This document shows, piece after piece, positions 1 to 5,604 of a stretch of 7,304 nt of DNA. The notes below the pieces were generated by a model. That model had not been told where the DNA came from. It did no database searches and was given only the letters and a program-made list of their open reading frames with translations. Source of the DNA: Candidatus Poribacteria bacterium (GTDB taxonomy: Bacteria; Poribacteria; WGA-4E; WGA-3G); the NCBI GenBank assembly GCA_009845505.1, contig VXZL01000559.1:1-7304 (forward strand), given 5' to 3'. Position 1 is the first letter of the stretch. Each line of letters starts with the position of its first letter. A program made the translations under genes and the position numbers.

Positions 1-61
1 AATTGGTTGTTAGTTAATTGTCAGCAGAGAAATAAAAAAACATGCGCTGAAGGGAGATATA

Positions 62-70
62 TGCTATAAT
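62..70 (+). promoter_or_regulatory. Extended -10 promoter for folD
   Basis: The bases TGCTATAAT form a perfect extended -10 element (TG, one base, TATAAT at 65-70). No good -35 hexamer lies 16-18 bases upstream, which is normal for extended -10 promoters. Transcription would start near position 77, giving a leader of about 97 bases before the chosen folD start. This is pattern matching only; no transcript data exist here. Confidence 0.55.
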
Positions 71-92
71 AGTTGTTGTTATGAAATCCGAA

Positions 93-144
93 ACTGAATT
101 TATAAGGATTCATTAAATTGCCTTGCGCTACAATTCAGTGAATC
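93..144 (+). promoter_or_regulatory. Dyad-rich leader of folD
   Basis: The folD leader carries four copies of one pentamer in alternating orientation: TGAAT at 95-99, ATTCA at 108-112, ATTCA at 133-137 and TGAAT at 139-143. They allow mutually exclusive pairings. ACTGAATT (93-100) pairs perfectly with AATTCAGT (132-139). GATTCA (107-112) pairs with TGAATC (139-144). The last two copies make the tight palindrome ATTCA-G-TGAAT. This could be a protein-binding operator or alternative RNA hairpins near the start region. No T-run follows, so it is not an intrinsic terminator. The repeats are directly visible; any regulatory role is inference. Confidence 0.35.
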
Positions 145-159
145 TAATACCCGTAAACT

Positions 160-164
160 GGAGG
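160..164 (+). promoter_or_regulatory. Ribosome binding site fixing the folD start
   Basis: GGAGG lies nine bases before the TTG at 174. This decides the start against the in-frame TTG at 123, which has no Shine-Dalgarno sequence and would add 17 residues unlike FolD N-termini. Confidence 0.8.
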
Positions 165-173
165 AAAACGGAT

Positions 174-1004
174 TTGTCAGCCGAACTCCTTAATGGCACT
201 CGTCTTGCAAAGCAGATCCGGAGCCAGATCCGGCGGAAGCTTAAAAAACTCACATTCACCCCGGGTCTTGCAGTTGTCCAAGTAGGAGACGATCCGGCAT
301 CAACACTCTACATCAAACATAAACAACGTGATTGTGAGAAAGTTCATTTCCATTCTGAAGTCCACCATCTATCAGCAGATGTCAGCCAAAGCGCGCTCAT
401 CCAACAAATTGAAACGTTGAACGCTCGCTCGGATATTCACGGGATGTTGGTGCAAATGCCGCTGCCGGAAGTTATAGATAAAGAGACTGTTATTGATAGC
501 ATTCGTCCCGATAAAGACGCCGACGGTTTAAACCCGGTTAATTTGGGAAATTTGCTCATTAACCGCGAAGGCGTTACACCGTGTACACCGACTGGAATTA
601 TTCGTTTGATTGAACTAACGGGTGAAGCGATTGAGGGCAAACATGCCGTATGCGTTGGCAGAAGCCCGCTTGTTGGCAAACCTGTTGGGTTGATGCTCCT
701 CAACCGCAATGCGACTGTTACGTATTGCCACTCTCGAACCCCAGACCTCGCAGCGCAGACGCGAAAGGCGGATCTCCTCATTGTGGCGATTGGTAGACCT
801 GAATTTATCACTGCGGATATGGTGAAACCGGGTGCTACGGTTATTGATGTGGGCATTAATCACAGAGAGGGTCGCGCTGTCGGGGATGTCAAATTTGAGG
901 AAGTTCAGGAAGTTGCAGGATTTATTACGCCTGTTCCGGGTGGTGTGGGTCCCATGACGCGCGCAATGTTATTAGAAAATACTTTGAAATTGGCGTGTAG
1001 ATAG
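174..1004 (+). CDS. folD: Bifunctional methylene-THF dehydrogenase/cyclohydrolase
   Basis: FolD is the cytoplasmic enzyme that oxidises 5,10-methylenetetrahydrofolate with NADP+ and then hydrolyses the methenyl form to 10-formyl-THF, supplying one-carbon units for purine and formyl-Met synthesis. The 276-residue product matches the family length (about 280-300). Visible hallmarks are the YIKHK motif with catalytic-type Tyr46 and Lys50, VQMPLP with Gln94, DADG with Asp117, the dinucleotide-binding loop GRSPLVGKP (162-170) and the C-terminal signature PGGVGPMT (255-262). I chose the TTG start at 174 because GGAGG sits nine bases upstream and the protein then opens as FolD proteins usually do. 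An in-frame TTG at 123 is possible but lacks a ribosome binding site. The SDR gene follows after 55 bases on the same strand with no terminator between, suggesting co-transcription. No key residue appears to be missing. Confidence 0.95.
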   Translation: MSAELLNGTRLAKQIRSQIRRKLKKLTFTPGLAVVQVGDDPASTLYIKHKQRDCEKVHFHSEVHHLSADVSQSALIQQIETLNARSDIHGMLVQMPLPEVIDKETVIDSIRPDKDADGLNPVNLGNLLINREGVTPCTPTGIIRLIELTGEAIEGKHAVCVGRSPLVGKPVGLMLLNRNATVTYCHSRTPDLAAQTRKADLLIVAIGRPEFITADMVKPGATVIDVGINHREGRAVGDVKFEEVQEVAGFITPVPGGVGPMTRAMLLENTLKLACR

Positions 1005-1010
1005 AGTTTC

Positions 1011-1031
1011 GGCACACAGGAGTGTGCCTAC
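1011..1031 (+). repeat. Palindromic hairpin between folD and the SDR gene
   Basis: GGCACAC (1011-1017) and GTGTGCC (1022-1028) form a perfect 7-base-pair stem around an AGGA loop. On the minus strand it reads GTAGGCACAC..., sharing a GTAGG head with the hairpins at 1844-1867 and 7274-7297. There is no following T-run, so it is unlikely to terminate transcription. It could be a dispersed intergenic repeat, an RNA-processing site, or both. Confidence 0.6.
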
Positions 1032-1046
1032 TACTTTTAAGCGATT

Positions 1047-1051
1047 GGAGG
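1047..1051 (+). promoter_or_regulatory. Ribosome binding site fixing the SDR start
   Basis: GGAGG lies eight bases before the GTG at 1060. The upstream in-frame GTG at 1024 sits inside the hairpin at 1011-1031 and has AGGA only as part of that loop. The 1060 start is therefore preferred. Confidence 0.75.
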
Positions 1052-1059
1052 TTAGCATA

Positions 1060-1824
1060 GTGGCATTTCCAGGATTTGCGTTGAAAGATAAAGTGATGTT
1101 AGTGACCGGTTCCGGTAAAGGTATCGGCAGAGGGATAGCGATAGCGGCTGCGCAAATGGGGGCAAAAGTTATTTTGAACAGTCGCACACCGTCTGACCTT
1201 GAGGAGGTTGCAAGCGAAATCCGAGCCAACGGTGGTGAAGCGGCATCTGTTGTATTCGATGTTAGTGATATGGCACAAGTCGCCGAGGGTGCACAAGCGG
1301 CGATTGATGTATGGGGACGTGTGGATGTCCTCGTCAACAACGCCGGTACCAACCGCCCAAAACCGGCACTTGAACTCACTGAAGAGGATTGGGATGCAAT
1401 CTATGATCTCAACTTGAAGGGGCTGTTCTTCTTGACACAGACGCTTGTCAAGCCGATGATAGCGCGGGAGAACGGAAAGATTATCAATATCTCTTCGACG
1501 ATGGGTCTGGTCGGTGGTCCGCTAAGGACGGCGTATTCGGGGAGTAAAGGCGGTGTCGTCCTGCTGACGAAAGGTCTCGCTGTTGAATGGGCACCCCATA
1601 ACGTCACGGTGAATGCTGTGGCACCGGCGTTTACGCGCACCCCACTTGCCGATGTCCTCTTACAACGCAAAGAATTCTATGAAGATGTCGTCCGTCGCAT
1701 TCCGATGGGACGGGTCGGTGAGGTAGACGAGGTTGTCGGTGCGGTGTTATTCTTAGCTTCAGATGCAGCGAATTGGGTAACCGGACAAACAATCGCAGTC
1801 GATGGCGGTTGGGTTGCGTGGTAG
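1060..1824 (+). CDS. Short-chain dehydrogenase/reductase (SDR)
   Basis: This is a classical cytoplasmic SDR of 254 residues that should reduce a carbonyl or oxidise an alcohol with NAD(P)(H). The Rossmann motif TGSGKGIG is at 16-23 and NNAG at 93-96. The catalytic residues are Asn118, Ser146, Tyr159 and Lys163 (YSGSK), and the family C-terminal VDGG is at 247-250. Arg42 after the second strand and Lys20 in the glycine loop suggest a preference for NADP(H), which is inference. The overall pattern resembles FabG (3-oxoacyl-ACP reductase) and gluconate 5-dehydrogenase-like members, but the substrate cannot be read from the sequence. The usual Gly in NAVAPG is Ala here (NAVAPA). The GTG start at 1060 has GGAGG eight bases upstream. 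It probably shares a transcript with folD and ends in the terminator at 1847-1876. Confidence 0.92.
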   Translation: MAFPGFALKDKVMLVTGSGKGIGRGIAIAAAQMGAKVILNSRTPSDLEEVASEIRANGGEAASVVFDVSDMAQVAEGAQAAIDVWGRVDVLVNNAGTNRPKPALELTEEDWDAIYDLNLKGLFFLTQTLVKPMIARENGKIINISSTMGLVGGPLRTAYSGSKGGVVLLTKGLAVEWAPHNVTVNAVAPAFTRTPLADVLLQRKEFYEDVVRRIPMGRVGEVDEVVGAVLFLASDAANWVTGQTIAVDGGWVAW

Positions 1825-1846
1825 CTCTGATCTTTTTTATATTGTA

Positions 1847-1876
1847 GGCGCGGTTAAAAACCGCGCCATTTTTTTT
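1847..1876 (+). terminator. Intrinsic terminator after the SDR gene
   Basis: GGCGCGGTT (1847-1855), an AAA loop and AACCGCGCC (1859-1867) make a perfect 9-base-pair GC-rich stem. It is followed by A and eight Ts (1869-1876), as in a Rho-independent terminator. The stem, with its GTAGG head at 1844, has the same architecture as the hairpin at 7274-7297, so it may be a dispersed repeat serving as a terminator. Confidence 0.85.
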
Positions 1877-1955
1877 GTAGATGTAATCTTTTCGTTCCTC
1901 AATAGCGTTGCTATAGACGAGCGTGTATTTTTAATTTTCCAAGAAAACTGGAATT

Positions 1956-1983
1956 AACTTTCACTAATGAGTCAACGAAAGTT
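1956..1983 (+). promoter_or_regulatory. Inverted repeat upstream of the S55 gene
   Basis: The spacer 1825-2049 holds the terminator and then AT-rich sequence. Within it AACTTTC (1956-1962) and GAAAGTT (1977-1983) form a perfect 7-base inverted repeat with a 14-base centre, about 70 bases before the start codon. The half-site centres are about 21 bases apart, roughly two helical turns, so an operator is conceivable. I could not find a convincing -35/-10 pair here. The repeat is visible; its role is speculative. Confidence 0.3.
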
Positions 1984-2049
1984 GCAATAAATTCCAAACT
2001 TTACAAATATCAAAACCGATAGAAATACATCTATCATGGAGGAACGTTA

Positions 2050-4182
2050 ATGAGAAGTTTTTTTTTGATGACAGGTATCGCTCTTTTGATTCTCTGCCAA
2101 TTGAGCTGCTCTCCTGACGAAGAACAGGCAAAAGTTGAGAATCCTGTTACAGACGAACTCATAACAGGATTAAACGCAGCACCCCTCTTGGGCGATGTCG
2201 TCTTAGAAAATATGTATGAAGATGAAGCCCGAAAACTCACAGATAAAACACCCGTTCAAATCGTTACAGTCCTTGAAGGTACAAGCAGAGTCGTGCTTGA
2301 GGCGCGGTTCCGTGGCGTTCGGGATTTCGGTTTCGGATTTCCGCTCTACGAATGCGAACTAATGGACGCATCGGCTGAGGCTATGGGCGGCATTGCGCAA
2401 GGCATGTCTGGCAGTCCTGTCGGTCCGCCCGGACGTATCATGGGCGCGCTCGCTTATGGTAATGCGTTCCCAAAGACACCAACTCGGTTCTGGGTAACAT
2501 CTATTGACGCGATGGAAGCGACAATAGATCATCAAACATTAGGTGGACTCCTTGATGCAGAACCTGCGCCTGCTGCCCCTGGTGTGGGCATTAATGCGAC
2601 CTACGTCCCGGTTAAAACACCTGTAATGGTTACAGGCATACAGTCCCATAGGATTCAAGAACTCTCCTCACATCTCTCTGATTCACGCTACAATTTCATT
2701 GAATTGTTTGCCGATATCGGTAACGCGCCTGCGGCACCGCCGGCAGGGTCTTCACGGGGACTTGCTCCCGGGGATATGATAGGGGCAGCCATAGCAACAG
2801 GGGATATTGTCAACTCAATAGGCTTTGGAACCGTGACGCAAGTTTATGACGACAAATTTGTAGCGTTCGGACATCCATTTTTTTATGATGGTCAATCCGC
2901 ACTGCCGGTATACAGAGCCGTTGTCAACGGCATCGTTCCGAACTATCAAATCTCCTATAAATCCGTCTCAGCTTATGGTAACCCCATTGGGACGATAACA
3001 AAAGATTTGACACCAGCAATCGTTGGTGAACTTGGGGCACCGCCTTCAATGATTCCAGTCAAGGTTTCTTACCATCCTGCCAACAGTGAAACAGCGATAG
3101 AAAAACATCATCAGGTGGCTTATGGTCAAGAATCGTTTATTTCGCTGGTCGCTGCGATTACACTCGACTCTCTTCGGATGGAGTTGAGCAACAGCACGAT
3201 AGAAGGAGCTGTCACGCTGCAGTTTGAAGAGACCAACACGGTCTATACAGAGCCGTTCCGGCGAACTTCTCCAGTTGCGTTCTTAGATGTGTTGCTAAAT
3301 GTAGACCAGATTGTCAGGTCCTTCGCCGATACACTCTCAAACAGTGCAGGCAAAGCGACGTTAAAAGCGGTGTCGATATCCCTCACGGACAAACCGCAAA
3401 TCGCGAAGGCAGAGATTGCAGAGGTTATCGCGCCTGAGGAGATAATGCCGGGTGAGAGTATCACGGTTGGCATCACCTTAGTCCCGCACTGGAGCACTGC
3501 TGGAGCAGCGCGGACGATTCAGAGAGAGGTCGTTCTTGAGATTCCTGAAGATTTCCCCGCTGGCGAGGCGAATATCAATGTTTCTGCCAGTTCTTTCGAC
3601 TTCTTCGGAGACCTTGGACCTATTGGACCGCCGCCGGGTGCTATTGTTGATTTCGGGTTTGGCGGTTTCGGGGATGAAGAGGAAAGACCTGTCCCCCAAA
3701 CGCTCGACGAACTCATCAAACAGATGGAGGAAGATCAGATAGATCCCGGTTTAATCACAGTAACGCTAACGCCACCGGGTTCTGGTTTCCCGGGATTACC
3801 GCCAGACTTGCTGCCACCAGATGGCTTTCCACCATTAGACGGTTTGCTACCACCGGATGACGGTGATATGCCAGACGATGGTGAGGAAGACGGTGACGAT
3901 GGCGAAATGCCAGACGATGGTGAAGAAGACGGTGATGGTAATGAGATGCCCGGAGATTTTCCATTCCCTGAGGGTTTTCCGGGGTTAGATGCATTAGGGA
4001 TTCCAGAAGACGTTGAACCACCGGAACCTATTGAAGCGGAGCTCACTATCGACGGGTTTGTTGTAACGGGGGCGAGAGATACGACTGTTATAATAAAAGG
4101 TGAAGAGATGGATGCGGGTATGCTTCCGCCGATGGAAGGTGAAGCACCTATGGAACCCGCTGAACCTGTGGAAGAGGAATAA
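2050..4182 (+). CDS. SpoIVB/S55-like serine peptidase, exported, acidic tail
   Basis: The 710-residue product starts at ATG with GGAGG seven bases upstream. A basic-hydrophobic signal sequence ends in QLSC, so Cys20 is a plausible but imperfect lipobox (Gln at -3), suggesting an envelope-anchored lipoprotein. Residues 60-150 contain GGIAQGMSGSP (113-123) followed by GRIMGALAYG (128-137), matching the catalytic-serine region of SpoIVB peptidases (family S55), with Ser120 as the likely nucleophile. Residues 256-330 contain GFGTVTQV and KFVAFGHPF, with His275 as the likely catalytic histidine. In Bacillus SpoIVB the histidine precedes the serine, so the order here is permuted. No PDZ domain is evident. 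Residues 541-570 hold TLDELIKQMEE, then a Pro/Gly/Asp/Glu-rich stretch (575-660) with a 13-residue repeat, and an acidic C-terminus. The substrate is unknown, and a spore role is not implied because no sporulation gene is nearby. It appears to be a single-gene unit ending at the 4199-4227 terminator. Confidence 0.75.
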   Translation: MRSFFLMTGIALLILCQLSCSPDEEQAKVENPVTDELITGLNAAPLLGDVVLENMYEDEARKLTDKTPVQIVTVLEGTSRVVLEARFRGVRDFGFGFPLYECELMDASAEAMGGIAQGMSGSPVGPPGRIMGALAYGNAFPKTPTRFWVTSIDAMEATIDHQTLGGLLDAEPAPAAPGVGINATYVPVKTPVMVTGIQSHRIQELSSHLSDSRYNFIELFADIGNAPAAPPAGSSRGLAPGDMIGAAIATGDIVNSIGFGTVTQVYDDKFVAFGHPFFYDGQSALPVYRAVVNGIVPNYQISYKSVSAYGNPIGTITKDLTPAIVGELGAPPSMIPVKVSYHPANSETAIEKHHQVAYGQESFISLVAAITLDSLRMELSNSTIEGAVTLQFEETNTVYTEPFRRTSPVAFLDVLLNVDQIVRSFADTLSNSAGKATLKAVSISLTDKPQIAKAEIAEVIAPEEIMPGESITVGITLVPHWSTAGAARTIQREVVLEIPEDFPAGEANINVSASSFDFFGDLGPIGPPPGAIVDFGFGGFGDEEERPVPQTLDELIKQMEEDQIDPGLITVTLTPPGSGFPGLPPDLLPPDGFPPLDGLLPPDDGDMPDDGEEDGDDGEMPDDGEEDGDGNEMPGDFPFPEGFPGLDALGIPEDVEPPEPIEAELTIDGFVVTGARDTTVIIKGEEMDAGMLPPMEGEAPMEPAEPVEEE
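3862..3957 (+). repeat. In-frame 39-base tandem repeat in the S55 gene
   Basis: Two full copies and a partial third copy of a 39-base unit encode GDMPDDGEEDGDD, GEMPDDGEEDGDG and NEMPGD (residues 605-636). The copies differ mostly by single bases and keep the frame. This creates a highly acidic, flexible segment, possibly able to bind divalent cations, which is inference from composition only. Confidence 0.85.
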
Positions 4183-4198
4183 TTCCGAAGCCAATTAC

Positions 4199-4227
4199 AA
4201 GGGCAGGTCATCGAACCTGCCCTTTTT
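4199..4227 (+). terminator. Intrinsic terminator after the S55 gene
   Basis: GGGCAGGT (4201-4208) and ACCTGCCC (4215-4222) form a perfect 8-base-pair stem with a six-base loop, followed by TTTTT (4223-4227). Flanking AA (4199-4200) can pair with the first Ts. It lies 17 bases after the stop codon. On the minus strand the stem is followed by only a weak T-rich stretch, so it serves the plus-strand gene best but could also help stop the convergent oxidoreductase transcript. Confidence 0.85.
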
Positions 4228-4247
4228 CAATTTGTATAGGCAGCTCA

Positions 4248-5375
4248 TTATGCTGGTGTACAGGCAACGGGTTTTCGTTGCACATAACACCGCACAATAT
4301 CAATAATAAGCGAAATATCGTGCCGCGCGGATTCCAGTGAGGTATAGCACGTCTCACCTTCTGTAATACAGGCGTGGAAGTGCCGCAACTCCCGCACGAA
4401 CGCGCCCTCCCATTCAACTGCAGGTGTCTTGCTATAGGTCGTGCCATCTGCATCTATGCCGTGTATTGTTACCTCTGATAGGATGCCTCGTGAAAAACCG
4501 GTCGGGTAGGATACAATCACGCGCTTGTTATCCCCGTAGATTTCCAATGTCTCTCTAAAGTCCCACAGATCTGGAAGGTCTACCCACGTTGCGACGCAGC
4601 GTGCGCCGTTCGGATAGGCAAAAACGATTGTCACCCCACGTCCATCAGCCCAGACCTCCGCGCTAATAACTTCACTCGGTGAACCGAGCATCACCCGTAA
4701 ACTATAGATGTCGTGGATCATGCTGCCTGCAAGCAGGTAGAACACCCGCTGTGCTTTGCTGTGGACATGGCTCTCAAGCCCGGCTTGTGATAACACGTCT
4801 CCGATGGCTTCTGCCTGTGCTTTTTCACGCGCCGCACCTGCCGGTTTAAACGCGTCGGGTGGTAAGTCGTTAAACCGTTCCACATCAAACTGACTCAGAT
4901 GTAAGTTGTTATTTGGATGGAGGTGATTAATCTGAACGAAGCGATAACTCTCCATTGTATCGACTTCGCGCTTGGCGAGTTGGAAAGCGGGGTCATGCAC
5001 CTTCATATAACCGGCTTGTGCCACGGTCCCGGCTTTACGTTGTGCGGTGAGCATCGCGTCGATTTCTTGAAGCGAAAAACAGACAGGTTTTTCGATAAAG
5101 ACATGCTTTCCTGCTTCAAATGCAGCGAGTGCGACTTCCGTCTTCGGATCGCCGTGGCAAAGCAGCACGGCATCCACATCTGTAGCGAGTAGCTCGTTAT
5201 AGTCTGTAACATATTGTGGAACGTGGAACCGTTTTGCGACGGCGCGCGCCGCACCGCGAGAGAGATCACAAACGATTGGCACCTCGAATTCCCGATGAAG
5301 TGCGGTGAGGTTGGGAAGGTGATGTACCTGTGCAATCGCGCCACACCCGATAACACCTATCCGTATACGACTCAT
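4248..5375 (-). CDS. Gfo/Idh/MocA family oxidoreductase
   Basis: The 375-residue product is a cytoplasmic NAD(P)-dependent oxidoreductase of the Gfo/Idh/MocA type, a family acting mostly on sugars, inositols and related polyols. The N-terminal Rossmann domain has GVIGCGAIA (7-15) and the family hallmark EKP (95-97) after GKHVFI. The following GYMKVHDPAF (122-131) and the HDIYSLRVMLG segment (221-231), with His221 and Asp222, match the C-terminal substrate-domain signatures. Length is normal for the family (about 330-390). The ATG start is supported by GGAGG on the minus strand (5385-5389), nine bases upstream. The gene converges on the S55 gene and diverges from the membrane-protein gene at 5605. 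The exact substrate cannot be assigned, and the middle region (155-205) shows no motif I can link to a named subfamily. Confidence 0.9.
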   Translation of the reverse strand: MSRIRIGVIGCGAIAQVHHLPNLTALHREFEVPIVCDLSRGAARAVAKRFHVPQYVTDYNELLATDVDAVLLCHGDPKTEVALAAFEAGKHVFIEKPVCFSLQEIDAMLTAQRKAGTVAQAGYMKVHDPAFQLAKREVDTMESYRFVQINHLHPNNNLHLSQFDVERFNDLPPDAFKPAGAAREKAQAEAIGDVLSQAGLESHVHSKAQRVFYLLAGSMIHDIYSLRVMLGSPSEVISAEVWADGRGVTIVFAYPNGARCVATWVDLPDLWDFRETLEIYGDNKRVIVSYPTGFSRGILSEVTIHGIDADGTTYSKTPAVEWEGAFVRELRHFHACITEGETCYTSLESARHDISLIIDIVRCYVQRKPVACTPA

Positions 5376-5444
5376 AGTTTATAGCCTCCAGTTAATAACG
5401 CGTTCTATTGCGTTTATCGTATCACGGACAGGAAATAGAGGCAA

Positions 5445-5450
5445 ATTATA
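5445..5450 (-). promoter_or_regulatory. Possible -10 element for the oxidoreductase gene
   Basis: On the minus strand these bases read TATAAT, 70 bases before the oxidoreductase start. No matching -35 hexamer is found at the usual distance; the region is instead occupied by GT-rich heptamers at 5455-5475. A promoter here would need an activator or rely on the -10 alone. Confidence 0.3.
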
Positions 5451-5454
5451 GTTT

Positions 5455-5475
5455 TGGGTTATGGGTTGTGGGTGG
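5455..5475 (+). repeat. Three GT-rich heptamer repeats
   Basis: TGGGTTA, TGGGTTG and TGGGTGG lie head to tail in the divergent spacer 5376-5604. They overlap the place where a -35 box of the minus-strand gene would lie. They may be simple sequence or activator half-sites. Confidence 0.4.
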
Positions 5476-5538
5476 TCAGTAACGGTTGCGCCTATAGGAA
5501 GGGCGGAAGGTAGGAGTTAAGTTTGTGTTGCAGAGAAG

Positions 5539-5567
5539 TTGACAATAAATGCGAAAACCTACATAAT
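5539..5567 (+). promoter_or_regulatory. Near-consensus sigma70-type promoter for the membrane gene
   Basis: TTGACA (5539-5544), a 17-base spacer and CATAAT (5562-5567) match the housekeeping promoter consensus at 11 of 12 positions. The start of transcription would be near 5574, leaving a leader of about 30 bases that contains the ribosome binding site AAGGTGGA (5588-5595). Confidence 0.75.
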
Positions 5568-5604
5568 AGAGCAGTAAAACCAGCAATAAGGTGGAACTAT
5601 AGAT

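Noticed and set aside
123..173. N-terminal extension of folD from TTG at 123
   Set aside because: There is no ribosome binding site before 123, while GGAGG is well placed before TTG 174. The 17 extra residues do not resemble a FolD N-terminus and overlap the leader dyads.
437..856. 139-codon minus-strand frame inside folD
   Set aside because: It lies wholly antisense to a well-supported folD reading frame and has no recognisable motif or ribosome binding site.
1024..1059. N-terminal extension of the SDR from GTG at 1024
   Set aside because: The codon lies within the stem of the hairpin at 1011-1028. The SDR fold begins properly after GTG 1060, which has its own GGAGG.
3862..3957. CRISPR-like repeat array
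   Set aside because: The repeats are directly adjacent, have no spacers and keep the reading frame of the S55 gene. They are a protein-level tandem repeat.
3735..4211. 158-codon minus-strand frame rich in Ser, Pro and Gly
   Set aside because: It is the antisense of the acidic, repetitive tail of the S55 gene; its Ser/Pro/Gly composition is just the complement of Asp/Gly/Pro codons. It overlaps the terminator and shows no domain.
5455..5475. G-quadruplex in the divergent spacer
   Set aside because: There are only three GGG tracts and a final GG, so a standard three-tetrad quadruplex cannot form. It is kept only as a short heptamer repeat.
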